A stretch of DNA of 64,000 bases from Dipteris shenzhenensis (GCA_047967505.1 CM106539.1); one strand, 5' to 3'. Shown: positions 24,458 to 36,362, numbered from the stretch's first letter. Made by a program: numbers and translations. The notes: generated from the sequence alone by a model not told the origin.

Positions 24458-24469
24458 GCTCTGATACCA
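24458..24469 (-). promoter_or_regulatory. Primer-binding site (initiator tRNA-Met)
   Basis: The minus strand reads TGGTATCAGAGC, the usual plant retrotransposon site complementary to the 3' end of initiator tRNA-Met, abutting the LTR with no spacer. Confidence 0.9.
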
Positions 24470-24817
24470 TGACAAAGTGAGGATCCTACTCTCCTAGTCA
24501 CTAAGACAACATCCTAATACAGCACTAATCTAAGGAGGATGCAACCTAAGTGCAAGCATGATGAAGAGAGTGCTCATGACATGTATCTCAAGTCAATTAG
24601 GTTCCAAGATAGATTAACTTGGACTCATAAAGAGAATCTTGAGATAGTGCAAAGTGCTTGATTGATATTACTTCAAATGAACCTCCCTTTTATAGGTGAG
24701 GGTACTTATATCCATTTGCTTGCTCACATGTGGGATATCTCCTCCATGCCATGTGGCAGCTTACCCTTTGCTCATACCTTTGCTCTACATGTGCTCATGG
24801 CACCATATCTCTCAACA
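24470..24817 (-). repeat. 5' LTR of the young LTR element
   Basis: 348 bp, TG...CA ends, adjoining the primer-binding site on its inner side. Confidence 0.95.
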
Positions 24818-25075
24818 TCTGTCCCATGCAATAGATGCTTTGTTGGAAGTATTATAGGGCATAACATCTCCAAGGATTTCCATATCCACACACTTATGCT
24901 TTAGCTCAACATGTGCACTAAGAATCCTTGATACGATAACCACCACCTTATCTTTGCCAAGTCTTCTAAAGTGACAAATAGAATTTGGATCACTTTCATG
25001 GAGTGTAGCAAATGCAACTACTTCTCTTTTGCAATATAGAATCACTTCCATCCCCGGAATAAATTTTGTAGCCAA
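24818..25075 (-). pseudogene. Transposon copy B, N-terminal coding part
   Basis: Encodes the first ~85 residues starting MATKF, with motif VILYCKREVVAFAT and a following HESDPNSICHFRRLG stretch, as in copy A. The frame runs into the LTR retrotransposon. Across the insertion it continues in the same frame at 22289 downward without the 2-bp deletion seen in copy A. Confidence 0.65.
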
Positions 25076-25519
25076 TGCAACTACTTCTCTTTTGCAATAC
25101 GATTGAGCAAGCTTTTAAAGCATGGCTATTGAGTGCTTATTTTCAATATGTACAAGTTGAAATTGATTTTTATAAGATGTAGACTTCATCTCTTTGACTA
25201 GATCATACACAATATTCACGAGGGATATATCCATTTAATATCTATTTTGCAATTTCTTTGGACGTTTGACTTCTAATAATACAATTGTCTATTTCTATAG
25301 AAAAGTATAAGTGATTCTCCAGATGATTGTTGACTTGCAATAAGCTCACCCACCTTCCTTAAAGGTTGAATGCCACATGAAAGTGGACATCACATTTCCT
25401 CCTACATAAATTTTGAGAAAGAAGACAAACATGCATTTATCATTCAAGTTTTTCTTGACTTGGAAATCTTTCAAACTTTGAGAATAAACTACAAACCCCA
25501 CAAAGTTTCCACATACAAT

Positions 25520-25730
25520 CTGTTATTACAACTTTGTGTTACAACTTCTACATGAAAGAGAATGTGTTACAACTTTGTGTTACAACTTTGTGATACAACT
25601 TTGTGTTACAACTTCTACATATGACTTCTACATGTAGAAAGAGAATGTGTTACAACTTTGTGATACAACTTTGTGATACAACTTTGTGTTACAACTTTGT
25701 GATACAACTTTGTGTTACAATTCCTACATG
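25520..25730 (+). repeat. 14-bp minisatellite
   Basis: About ten copies of TACAACTTTGTG(TT/GA), broken by ACTTCTACATG segments. A TATAAATA follows at 25758, so the array may be part of an LTR or promoter of the Copia relic next door (inference). Confidence 0.85.
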
Positions 25731-25807
25731 TAGAGAGAGAAGCTCTCCAACTTGTATAAATACCCCATAATGGAATGAAGCCCACACTCTTTTGGGCATT
25801 GTGTTGA

Positions 25808-26600
25808 GTGTACTTTGGATTCCAAAGGTTCATCCGCAGGTACATGAACTGCCTCCGTGCAAATCTACTCAATTTCTACGAAGAGCTCTACTGGTATTGC
25901 CTGCACGCTGTTGCTAGACTCTTTCTTTACTCCGTTCTTCTCATCTGCAATCTTCTATCGACACTCATTCTGCTTGTGCCCTGCCTTGTTGCAATAGAAG
26001 CACTTGATCTTCTTCTTTCTCTTTTTATCATCAGAAGAAGATGGGTTACTAGATTCCTTACCCTTACCTTTCTTTAATCCAGCCGAGAAAGCCAAAGTCC
26101 TCATCTTTTGACGCATCTCCTCTTCCAGAAGCATCGCACTAAAATCCTCAAAGTTGAGGGGCAGATTTCTATTCTACATATTCAGCGCCATAACAAGACC
26201 ATTGTACTTTGGTGGGAGAATCGGTATGCACCTTCGTGCTAGATTCTCGCTGGTGATGGTGATGCCAATCGCAGTCATCTGATCGTGCAGATTCTTCACC
26301 CTGCTTCAAACTCAGACAATTTCTCGTCTGCGAGTTGAGTCTCTAGATTTTGAATTTGCAACTGATTCGTGGTCTCATACTGATTTTTCAAGACCATCCA
26401 TGCCTCCTCCGCTATGGTGACATGTTGAATTAACGCCATGACAGAATCACTTACACTGCAAATGATAGAACACAATGCATCTGCATTTCTTCTTATCCAT
26501 GTGAGAATCTCATCCGTAGTTTGTACTATCTATTGTCCTCCATTGGCTAGATCCGATCTCACAACCTACAAAATAATTTTGAAAGTTTAATAAGAACAAA
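25808..26600 (-). mobile_element. Copia gag relic with CCHC zinc knuckle
   Basis: The minus strand encodes a UBN2-type Copia gag: a block with SDSVMALIQHVTIAEEAW..L...YET near 26460-26370, then Q(T/N)LETQLADEKLSEFE, then a zinc knuckle C-F-Y-C-N-K-A-G-H-K-Q-N-E-C near 26015-25970. Several frameshifts and stops; no intact ORF. Confidence 0.7.
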
Positions 26601-28490
26601 GATATGCTTATTGGAACAAATACACAATGCTACAAAAGTTTAAATGACAACATCAGAACCCATAATCTAAAGATAGTTAAAAGATTCAAGGCATTCAATT
26701 GAGCAATTCCTTGATAATATTATCCATTTCCATCATCCAATTAGCTGGTATTGATTAACAATCATCTTCTTTTTATATGATTTGCTCCTCTATTCATCCC
26801 ATCATAACCCTTTGGCATGATTGTCATCCATGTTAGTTGTGGCAATGCAAAACTACATCAAACAATTGCATCTCCCATGGATTTCTAGTTTCTCCTCCAA
26901 TTACTCAATAATTTTTGGAATACTTATATAGTATCTATTGTCAGCTGTAAGAAACCATCACGTGCATTTAGACAAATGGCATTAATTATTTGAAGCTTAA
27001 AGATAAAAGCATCTAAATCAAGGAATCACTTCATTTCTCTAGATGAATCTGGGCAAGATTTCCATCCAACACTATATTAGAGAATTTGGGAGTCTCCCAA
27101 GTCCCACTTTAAGTAAGGGGTTTAGACTTGACCATGTAGCCAAAACTTGAACCCTTATTTGAAAGTGGGAATTGGGAAAATTCCCTACTCTGGTGTTTTG
27201 GATGGCTTCCACTTTCAAGTAATGGGTTTAGATTTGACCATGTGGCCAAATCTTAATCATATTGGGAAGTCCCAAACTATTTGAAAATTCCCAAATTCCC
27301 TAATATAGTGTTAGATTCCCCTAGATACCCTAACATTTCATTTATTGCTAGCTAGTAACAATCCTCAACAAAGCTAGCGAGATCATAAATAAATTGCTTA
27401 AGATTATTCAACCACGCAACTTTACGATCCATTATAACATGAACTCATAAGACCAAAGTTGCACGAAGAGAGAGTACCCAACCGATACCAAACCTCTCGT
27501 TATTTCTTATAATCATACTAGTGGGGAACATAGATAATAGAAAAATCCTTGCTTACCTTGCTTCAATCAATGAATTAAACAATCAATTCACCCACAAAGC
27601 TCTTCTATAGACAATTTTATTTTGAACATAATTGACACCAACCATACTTTCCTAAGAGGCAAAGCCAAATGAAAAGTGACCCACTTTGAATTCAAGTCAA
27701 TGTCAACCGACTTACTTTTAAAGTATTCAAGATTCCTACTTCAAGCCTCCTCTACCTTTTGTGTGATTAATGTAGTACCAAGTTCTTTCATTTATCATGT
27801 TCAACCTTTCCACAAGATCATCACCTTTTACCTATATAGCAAGTAACAAAGATGAAGCAATAGAAAAAATAAAGCCATTTGGCAAAGCATTCAAATTTCT
27901 TCTCATTATTTAGTAAGTTCTTTATATTGTGCTTAATTTATCACCTACCATTATATGATTTGTTTTTCCCTTTATCTTAAAAAGCTTCAATTTGCCTTAC
28001 AAAAGCTTCTTTGACTACAGAGGGACCTTGTTTTGATGGGACAAATGGTAAAGGAATCTTACTAGCCTCTCCCTTATGTCTCGTAACTCTATCTAGTTAC
28101 TCTAATTCTTTTTCAAACTATTCTATAAACTAAGGGTCAATTATATTTAAAAATGGAACTCCAATTCTCCTAACACTTACCTCCAAATTTTCCTCTACAT
28201 CAGTCAAGCCACCATCCATCCATTCTATGCATCTTAAGTCATCGTTGAGTGCTATAAACAATTGAAAACTACTAGTTAAGGAAGGTTATTTAGAAATTGG
28301 CACCTTTACTCCCATTAGGAGTGGCCTCAATATCCCTCATCTTACTCATGGGAAGGTTGCTCGAGGATTCAGCACCTTTTTTCCCATCACTGGTTCTTAC
28401 AATATCTTATTTGCTTCATCACTAAGAAAAGGTTTCTCAACCTCAAAAATAGAGGTTAGTTGCAAATAATCTAGATGGCCATCTCTAATC
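26601..28490. other. Repeat-derived non-coding stretch
   Basis: AT-rich sequence with only scattered short ORFs and one foldback element at 27068-27312, listed separately. It probably includes eroded Copia sequence but I could not support a domain. Confidence 0.4.
27068..27312. mobile_element. MITE-like foldback element
   Basis: The ends are inverted: AACACTATATTAG at the left and its complement CTAATATAGTGTT at the right, with imperfect inverted homology (GAATTTGGGA / TCCCAAATTC) running inwards. Two internal direct copies of a segment with GGGTTTAGA.TTGACCATGT.GCCAAA are also present. Trimmed by two bases the ends would be CACTA...TAGTG, suggestive of a CACTA-type derivative, but I found no target duplication. 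Confidence 0.55.
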
Positions 28491-28509
28491 TTTCAAAGAG
28501 AAAAATGCA

Positions 28510-28965
28510 CCTGTTTCTTTGTCATCAAAACTGAAGCTGAATATAGGGCACTCATGAAAGGTGCATGTGAAGCTATATGGCTTAGAAGGCTATTGTCAAA
28601 AATAGATTACTTTGATGAGACAAAGCCAACAACAATATATTGTAATAATCAATTGGCTCAAGCATTAACCAAGAATCCAGTATATCACTCCAAGACAAAG
28701 CACATTGATGTTAGAGAGCAATTCATCAGGGAAAGAGCTTTTGAGAAACACAAAAAGCTCTCGGTTTGACTCAGAGGAAGGACATTCATATTAAAGGGGT
28801 GTGATGGAATGTAATGTTCAGTCCTTCCATTCCCCATAATCATGATTTTGCGGGAAGACCTACTTCATGATGTTGACCTTGAGGGAAGGTGTTGAGGATT
28901 CATCTCAACATCATGTGTTGATAATGTGCATAGCACTAACATAGAGAGCCCTGAAAGCCACAAGG
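28510..28965 (+). mobile_element. Copia RNase H end with polypurine tract and partial 3' LTR
   Basis: Around 28520-28770 the plus strand reads TEAEYRALMKGACEAIWLRR, then YCNNQLAQALTKNPVYHSKTKHIDVR, the usual C-terminal RNase H of Copia pol. A purine tract AAAGGGGTG ends just before TGATGGAATG at 28801, the likely start of the 3' LTR. No 5' partner was found. Confidence 0.7.
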
Positions 28966-30615
28966 GTTGGAAACCCTAACCCTAACCCTAAAGGGATATG
29001 TATGTATTCATTATTTCCAACTAATAGAGTGTACAATTAGTCATTTGTGGTGTGCAAGGATGACACGCACAAATTCAAAAATTTGTGGTGTGCTTTCTTG
29101 GTGTGCCATCTCTCCTCATCTCCTCTCTTCTCCTCTCCCTCTTCATATTTGTTCATAATCCTCACTTATTTTCTAGAAGCCAAATCCAAACTATTAGGTT
29201 CCTTCTCTTTTGCAGTAAAACTTCTTATACCAATCTTTGCAACTACTTCCACTTGATTATTTTAGATCTTGTTTTCATTTGCGATGCCCTTGCCCTTGGC
29301 GCTAAACTCATGCCCCTTCCCCCTAGCAAAATTTTTATTTATCATACTCTTATCACCTACTCTCTCTCTCTCTCTCTCTCTCCTAGCCCCAAGAAGCACC
29401 TAGTTCTTGACTCATTAAGTGTCTCTTACAGTGTTAAATGTTTTCTCTATCTTCTTCTTTACACTCACATATCGATTCTACTTGCACATTGTTGGGAATA
29501 TTGTAATATTTAAGATAGTGGCCAATGCATCAACTTGTTAGGAGGGTTAGGGGGACTTTTTCCTTTTAAGGTTCTTTCCCCTAACGATAGTTAGTGGATG
29601 AGTTTAGGTTTTAGTAAGTTTTAAGTCGCACAAGGCTTTACCTAGGGTTTAAGGATTTTTTCATGTTGAGATCCCCTTGTGCTTTCATTCTTGCAATGTC
29701 AGCACACTAGAGCTCAACAATTTTTCTCTCTCCACCTTCTCCAATTCTCACATTTGGCATTAAAGCCTACCTATGTCCTCCCACAGTTCATTTGTATCTT
29801 GGGAGGGAGTTAAATCACGGGAAAACACCTCAAATATGTTCAACCAAGCGATTTCAAAATAACTACCACATTCCACCTTTTGTACGAAGTTTGTGCTTCT
29901 TGTGGCGCACATTTAGAGCAATCTTACAACCACTTTTGTTATTATTTTAGAAGTTCCCTAATTGTTTTAGAGGTGCTCTTGTAGGTTCTAAGTTATTCTT
30001 ATCAGTTTTGGCATTGAATCTAGTATGCAAAATCTCTCCATCAGTTTTGGCGTTGTATAGTAAGGCCTTTTGAGAACCTATCTACTATTGGAGGGATTTT
30101 TGTAGTTTTTGCAATCTTTCGGTATGTGTAAACATTTGGAGCTGTTCAAACTAAGCGTGGCCTATTGGAGGCTCATTTTAAAGCACTTTTCACTTTTGTA
30201 AAGGCCTTCCTAGCTTCAAAATAGTTGTATTTTCTTAGAGTTGTAATTTGGATGTTTTGTTTCAAGAAATGCTTTGCGAATAGTGCATTTTTCGGGTAGA
30301 TTTGATTTTGCATTGGGGTTGTGCAAAGATGCCTTAGCAAAGTTCATAAACCCTTATTTTTAGTCAAGCTTTCAAGCTTTATCTAGCATATAATTTTTGG
30401 TATTTTGTGTCCAGTACAAAGGAGTGCAACAATGTTCTTGGTTTATTCAGATACTCCACTTTTTTAGTTTAAAATTAATAATTTAGGCTACATTTTCCTA
30501 GCCAAGCATTGGCTTAGAGAAAAGTGTTATTTTCTTGGTGCAATAAATTTCACAAGCCTGAATTTTGTACTATTTGTATATTCATCTTTGAAGATGAATC
30601 ACCTCAAAATCAAAA

Positions 30616-31106
30616 TTGGGGAGATGTTTTGGAGTTTTGGAAAAGGAGGGTAGATTGGATGGCACCAATTATTCTCTGTGGAGTTTTATGGTAGAGAATC
30701 TATTGATTACAAGGAGTTTATGGGGTTTTGTTATAGGTGAAGATGCCTATTTAGGAGATGCTTCATTGCTTCTAACATACCTCAGCACGGAGGTGAACCC
30801 CATGATATGTAGCAAGTTCAAGTGATGCCAGCTACGCTAGTCACATTTGTAGCCCCTACTCAAGATCATGGAGATGGGATGGTAGAGGTGCCCGGGCAGT
30901 GCCATCATTGGCTTGTTATTAAGATGTTCATCATACCCCATACATCCCTCCACAATTCCAAAAAATCTTGGGATACCTTGGAGAATATGTATCATGCAAG
31001 GAATGACGCCAGGCTCTCTTATTTCAAAAGACATCTTGACACTGTGAAGACACAAAATAATGATTCAATCTCAAGTCATTTGACTAAGATCTATGATCTT
31101 AGATAA
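30616..31106 (+). pseudogene. Copia gag (UBN2-type) relic
   Basis: Two ORFs in different frames show the gag start (RLDGTNYSLWSFMVENLL then LWGFV.GED) and the later block (SLHNSKKSWDTLENMYHARN, SYFKRHLDTVK, SI..HL.KI.DLR). Separated by a frameshift near 30820. Confidence 0.75.
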
Positions 31107-32319
31107 TAAATGATAAACATTGAATATAATAGTTATCTTATGTCTACAACCCTAAATCATTTGCCAGAGTATTATTTCTCTTAGTTTGTCTATTAGGGCT
31201 TGTACACTTCCACTTCCTTTTCAAGAACTAGTACAACAAAAAAAATGTATGTTGTCATGATGAGGATCAAGCCTTGTTGGCTAAATGTATAAATAGTCCT
31301 TATTTTGATGGCTCTCGATCTAAGACCAAAAATTGGAGAAAGAGAGGATAAAGAAGGAAGGTGGAATGACAGTTTTAGGTTCCATGCATTAGATGCAAAC
31401 AAGCTAGTGCTTCAACTTTTTGTTACTAAAGACTGGTCCTTTTCAATATGTAATTAGGTTGCCTGATTCATTGCGGTGTGATTTAGTTGTAATTTGCTAC
31501 TTTGATCAGGAGGATTCCAGGGACATTACCTCTAGGAAGATATATTTGCATGTTTGCAACCTACTTTAGTTGGCAAAAGAGTGTCTTGTGCCAACAATTC
31601 TTCATACCCTATAAAGGGAGTTGGGAGGATTTTATCTATGTGCCATGGATTAGGAAGAATTGCTATGTGTGTCTCTTATGGGATAAGTCATTGCACTATC
31701 ATTGTTTAGGATGATAAGTGCTTGTTGATGAGGGTAGAGAAAAGGGTTATCACATAGTCACTAGCTCAACACCCCCCATAGCGCTATTGCTCAACCCTAG
31801 AGCGTCTCTCATCCGTCACTCATCTTGAACCTGCTTTGTCAATTTAGCCAATCATCTCCACTTCGGTTTTCAATAATTGAGGGCACGTCACTCCCTTCAC
31901 TGCATGGGTGGATTTCAAAGAGTGTTTCATTGGTGCTTGGCTCTGTTGTGGTGAGTCCATTCTCTTCCACATCCAATTTTCCCCTTCAATTTTCTCCCCT
32001 TAAGTAGGTCAACAATTCAAGTTATCAATTGGCTCCTCATTTTAGGCCTTAGCAAGGGTTTTAGCACTGGAGAAAAGTAGGCATGTCCCCCCAAAAAAAG
32101 GGTTTTCCCTCTCCATAGGTCTGAGTGGTTTGGGTTTTTTCTTTTTGGTGATCTATAGTGAGGGTTTGGGATTGATTTTATCTCCTTCCTCATGATTTTT
32201 TGTTACAAAGGCTTGGGATGGAGGCTGCTCTCCCACCTCTACTGTAATGGTCTAGTTTTTAAGGGACTTTTTACTTCTTACTATTAAAATTGGCAGGCAA
32301 GACATCAACATGTGAACTA

Positions 32320-33380
32320 TGGCATTTCACAATTATTGTAGAGACTTGGGATGGTATAGAATATGCCATCTTTGGAGACTCTCGCTCAACATGTCTGTGA
32401 AGGGTGAATATTGGGAAAAATACATAGGAAGGCCTTTCCCAAAGATAGATTTGTTAGAGTTGAGAGGAAATTTTAGCTCATACACAACTATGTGTGTGGT
32501 CCTATGAGGACAGTATTTTGTTACTTTCATGGATAGGTTCTTTAAATTCTCATGGGTATATCTCCTACACAAAGAATCATGTCTGTCAATGCTTCAAGCA
32601 ATTTGTTGCTATGGTTGAGAATGACTCTAGGTACAAAAAAGACTTTAAGAACAGATAGAGGGGGGAACATATGTCAAAGGACTTGAAATGTATTTTTGAA
32701 GATGAGAGGAATTATGCATACAACCCAAAGGAGGGATGGAGGGGGGAGGACCAATAGACGTGGAAATGGGTAGATGCTTGATCAAAGGGAAGTAGTCGCC
32801 ACACAAATTTTTGATGGAGTCAATGATATGTGCACAACACACATTTTGAACAAATGCCCAACCAAGGCCTTGGAAACTATGACTCCCTTTGAGGCTTGGT
32901 ACAGTTGGAAAAGTGCATAAGGATGCCTTTTCTGATCTCTTAGAGTTGAGAGGAAATTGCAGCTCGCACATGATGATGTGTGGTCCTGCAAGGATAACAT
33001 CTGTATTTTGCTACTTCATACGTGGATTTTCTAGATTCTGATGGATATATCCCTACAACAAAAATCTAATGTTTTTCAGTGCTTCAAGCAGTTTGTTGCT
33101 ATGGTTGAGAATGAGTCTAGGTACAAAGTGGAAACTTTAAGAAGAAACAAAGGGGTCAAAAGTAAAAGATTGTCGCATAAATTTTGGATGGAAACAATAA
33201 TATATGCAGCACACATTTTGACCAAGCCTATGTACGTAAACCTAGTCAATTGAGAAGCAAGTTGGATGATAAGGCATTTTTGTTGGCTACAACATTGAGA
33301 GTAAGGCATACCTCTCAACAATCCTCCGATAAGAAGGATTTTTGTCATGGACATGTGATTTTTGCATAAAGCTCGCATTA
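32320..33380 (+). pseudogene. Copia integrase relic, core segment present twice
   Basis: Segments 32440-32650 and 32935-33140 are alike: both start around TTAGAGTTGAGAGGAAATT, reach ATGTGTG.GGTCCT, and contain CTTCAAGCA(A/G)TTTGTTGCTATGG and GAATGA(C/G)TCTAGGTACAAA. Each is a damaged copy of the integrase stretch, so the element has an internal repeat or two fused copies. Confidence 0.6.
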
Positions 33381-33879
33381 TTCGATGATTCAGTTGGATA
33401 AAGGACTCAGGATACGTTTAAAGGGTTGCTTCCAATGGCAGTTGAAGGCACTTCATAGTAGCCAATAGAAGATCTAAATACTCCACCTGCACATGCTTCC
33501 ATTGGGAATTGAAGGCACTTCAAAATAGCGACTAGAGGATCCAAGTAATCTACTTGCTCATGCTTATGCACATTGTATGCTCCAAATTAGCTCCATGTTC
33601 ACCTTGTCTCACATGAAGATGTGCAAGAGGTTGTCAAAGAGGAGAGAGTTGCTTCACAAGAAGCTTGAACAGTCCCTAGATGCTACTCTATAGGACGACA
33701 AATTTTCAACCCCCCTCTCCAACAGGACGAGCTAGTCAAGAGGCGCATGTGGAGCAAACTTTGATTATTCAGCTTGGATGAGTTCATGGTACGATACAAA
33801 TGAACCAAGCAATTTTGATGATGTCAAAATAGTAATCATTCAATGAGGGGCATGCAATCAAATTTGGATTTTATCATGA

Positions 33880-34560
33880 AGAATAATAGATCGAAATTGG
33901 TGGACTAGGGAAGAAAGCTATTAAGACAAAGTGGGTGTACAAGATCAAGAGAAGATATCATGGTATGATTTATAGATACAATGCAAAGTCAGTTGCCAAG
34001 GGCTATTCTCAACAAAAGGGGATAGATTATGATGAAATCTTTGTCCCACTTGAAAGATGACCACCATCACATGTTGTTTCATTGGCTACCCATTTTGGTT
34101 TGAAAGCACATTAGTTGGATATAAAAACAAACTTTCTCAATGGGGACTTGCAAGAAGAATCGTATGTGTGTCAACTTGTTGGTTTCCAAACACCTAGTTA
34201 GGAACACTAAGCATGCAACCCCCACAAGGCACTTTAGGGGCTTAAACAAGCCACGGGCTTAGTATGATCAAGTTCTATCATCAAGTCAGAATTAGATTCT
34301 ATCATGATGAACAAGACATGGGAACTGGTGGATTAGGAACACTAAGCATGCAACCCCCACAAGGCACTTTAGGGGCTTAAACAAGCCACGGGCTTAGTAT
34401 GATCAAGTTCTATCATCAAGTCAGAATTAGATTCTATCATGATGAACAAGACATGGGAACTGGTGGATTAGGAACAAAACCTAACACAACAAAGTGGGTG
34501 TACAAGATAAGGTGTAACCATTGGCAAGTACAAGTGAAGGATGGTTGCCAAGGGTTATTC
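33880..34560 (+). pseudogene. Copia reverse transcriptase relic
   Basis: Plus strand reads KTKWVYKIKRRYHGMIYRY then VAKGYSQQKGIDYDEIF.P, and later a second TKWVYKI stretch near 34480, as at the N-terminal end of Copia RT. Broken by stops. Confidence 0.7.
34201..34470 (+). repeat. Perfect 135-bp tandem duplication
   Basis: Unit 34201-34335 (starts GGAACACTAAGCATG) is repeated base for base at 34336-34470. It lies in the Copia RT relic. Confidence 0.92.
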
Positions 34561-34960
34561 TCCTTTACAACTCCTATTTTGAGCAATATTTTTACTCTTC
34601 CCTATTAGATAACCTAGGTTTTTTTGTCACCCTAGGTTTTTCTCCCTAACCATAGTTAGTGGTTCAATTTTGATTTGAGTGAGTTTTAAGCCACACCAAG
34701 GTTATGTTACAACCCCTTAAATGACGCACCACATTTTTGCTCCACCATCACTTCTCACACACATCCCTTTATATTATTATGACTTGGTTATTTAAAGCAA
34801 TCTCCTTATACTTCCTTGTTTGATTTCTCCTAAAAAATCTACACTTCTTTCACCCATTTAACATCTTTTTTCTTAGCCTCTTAATTAGTAGCACCAATAA
34901 ACACATGTATCATTAGTTATTACAAATTCTTCATCGATGTATTGATTTGTACTTAATTGA

Positions 34961-35340
34961 TTTTGTGGTTTCTTATTATTTCCCTTTCAATCTTTCCCTT
35001 TTCTCTTTATTTTTGTGGGCTTCCTATATGCCTTTTTAGTTTTCCACTATAGCTTGCCCTAATCACCCACTTAACCATGGGCCCATTTGCGCACATGGGT
35101 GTGCGTGCATGCCAGTATGTGTGTCAGTGTATGAGAGAGATTTTATTGATTTTTGTGGTTTCTTATTATTTCCCTTTCAATCTTTCCCTTTTCTCTTTAT
35201 TTTTGTGGGCTTCCTATATGCCTTTTTAGTTTTCCACTATAGCTTGCCCTAATCACCCACTTAACCATGGGCCCATTTGCGCACATGGGTGTGCGTGCAT
35301 GCCAGCATGTGTGTCAGTGTATGAGAGAGATTTTATTGAT
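34961..35340 (+). repeat. Near-perfect 190-bp tandem duplication
   Basis: Unit 34961-35150 is repeated at 35151-35340. The only difference I see is CCAGTATG against CCAGCATG. No gene content. Confidence 0.92.
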
Positions 35341-35579
35341 CTACAAAAGCAAACAAAATCTATAAAATGGACCCAAATACATACCCAGATGGTAACCAAA
35401 ATGAGAGAGCCTAAATGCTACTTTGAATCCTAATGGGGTACGTTTCATTTGTGAGAGACCACTCCTTCAACATCGTTCAAACCCCCCATGGGGTTATAAG
35501 ACCCTGAGAGGATGGTAGGGGGGCAAATACGAAGAAACACCTGGCGGGGGGTGCATATGCAAGAGTGGATTTAAGGGGT

Positions 35580-36006
35580 GTGAGTATGTGCAAGTGTGCA
35601 AGTTATTTTGTTTAAAGAAAGCTATGTTATCTCCCTTGTGTGATTTTACCAGTGATTGTCATCCACTGAAAAGCTTGGAGTTTTACACGCAAATACGCAT
35701 CCCACCAAAAGACATCTCATCATGCATTAGAGCATCAATCTCTTTACGCAATCATACTTTCGTCTCTTGAAGGTTATGTAAACCACTCAACTAAGGCAAT
35801 ATCAACCTCTCTCTCAACTTGTCTTGAAGATAGCATCTTGAAGTGCCGTCTGATTTCTCAAAGGCACATCTTCCATAGCCTGTAGAATAATGGATGCTCC
35901 TCAGCAGCTTGAATATGCTGTTCTATTTACCAAAAAATGACATAAGCATCCTTGTAAGCTTAAACAGCTGATCCCTAAACTGTATAAAGCATTTATAATC
36001 AATAAA

Positions 36007-36054
<48 letters not shown>

Positions 36055-36362
36055 CAGCATCCTGCATATGTATAAAAACTTGAATTACCTGTCCTTCAAG
36101 GTCCACAACGCCGATAATATGTGTATCCAAATTTGCCTCCCAGCCAACTACATCAGGGATATGTATGTCCATAGGAGCCTAGAAGCCCATTTGGACTCCA
36201 TAATCTATCATCAAAGAGAACCTCCCAATAGTGCTACCTACATGCAAAGCAACTTTCCATGACATCAAACTCCACCCTCAAACTGTCATTAGAACCCACA
36301 TAGCTTTGAGCTTCTTTCTGAAGAAGATGAACAGCAGCACCATTTTGCTTGGATTTCTGTAT
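35580..36362 (-). pseudogene. Unidentified protein-like fragment downstream of the SR140 gene
   Basis: The minus strand shows protein-like stretches with splice-like borders: one reading NGAAVHLLQKEAQSYVG then LRVEFDV after an ACAG at about 36352, then in shifted frame STIGRFSLMIDYGVQMGF and IPDVVGWEANLDTHIIG up to a CAG/GTAAT at about 36090. Further down (35900-35700) are weaker blocks. Stops and frame changes between blocks suggest a decayed gene. I do not recognise the family. An (AG)n tract sits at 36013-36051. Confidence 0.3.

Larger units (their letters stand above)
22295..24817 (-). mobile_element. Young non-autonomous LTR retrotransposon inserted in copy B
   Basis: Two 348-bp terminal repeats, 22295-22642 and 24470-24817, begin TGACAAAGTG and end TCTCAACA and differ at only two sites by my reading (AACACT/AGCACT and TACATCC/TATATCC). 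A 5-bp target duplication TCTGT flanks the element (22290-22294 and 24818-24822). The primer-binding site TGGTATCAGAGC (plant initiator tRNA-Met) directly follows the 5' LTR on the minus strand, and a purine tract precedes the 3' LTR. The 1,827-bp internal region has no gag or pol, so movement must rely on an outside element (LARD/TRIM-like by structure). The near-identical LTRs argue for recent insertion. Confidence 0.95.
20413..25105 (-). mobile_element. Copy B of the DUF7869-type transposon-like gene, split by an LTR insertion
   Basis: This is the inverted partner of copy A, very close to it over about 2.1 kb by eye. Homology stops at about 20413, inside the segment that is duplicated in copy A, so the whole RNase-H-like core is missing. 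At the other end homology stops near GGCTACAAAAT (about 25075). Just outside, ATTGCAAAAGAGAAGTAGTTGCAT is partly repeated (25041 and 25085 regions), a small duplication not in copy A. The element is interrupted by the LTR retrotransposon at 22295-24817. Confidence 0.7.
29520..34900 (+). mobile_element. Degenerate Copia element with gag, integrase and RT pieces
   Basis: A gag-like start (30616-31106), integrase pieces (32320-33380) and RT pieces (33880-34560) are in canonical order. Candidate LTR remnants at about 29550-29650 and 34620-34720 share CCTAAC.ATAGTTAGTGG and GAGTTTTAAG.C.CAC. Many stops and frameshifts, plus two internal duplications. Boundaries are approximate. Confidence 0.6.

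Noticed and set aside
25520-25730. CRISPR-like array
   Set aside because: The 14-bp units are contiguous with no unique spacers, and the genome is a plant; it is a minisatellite.
28975-28992. Short run of CCCTAA units as a telomere seed
   Set aside because: Only about three units within a Copia LTR; too short to call a telomeric array, mentioned only as a side note.
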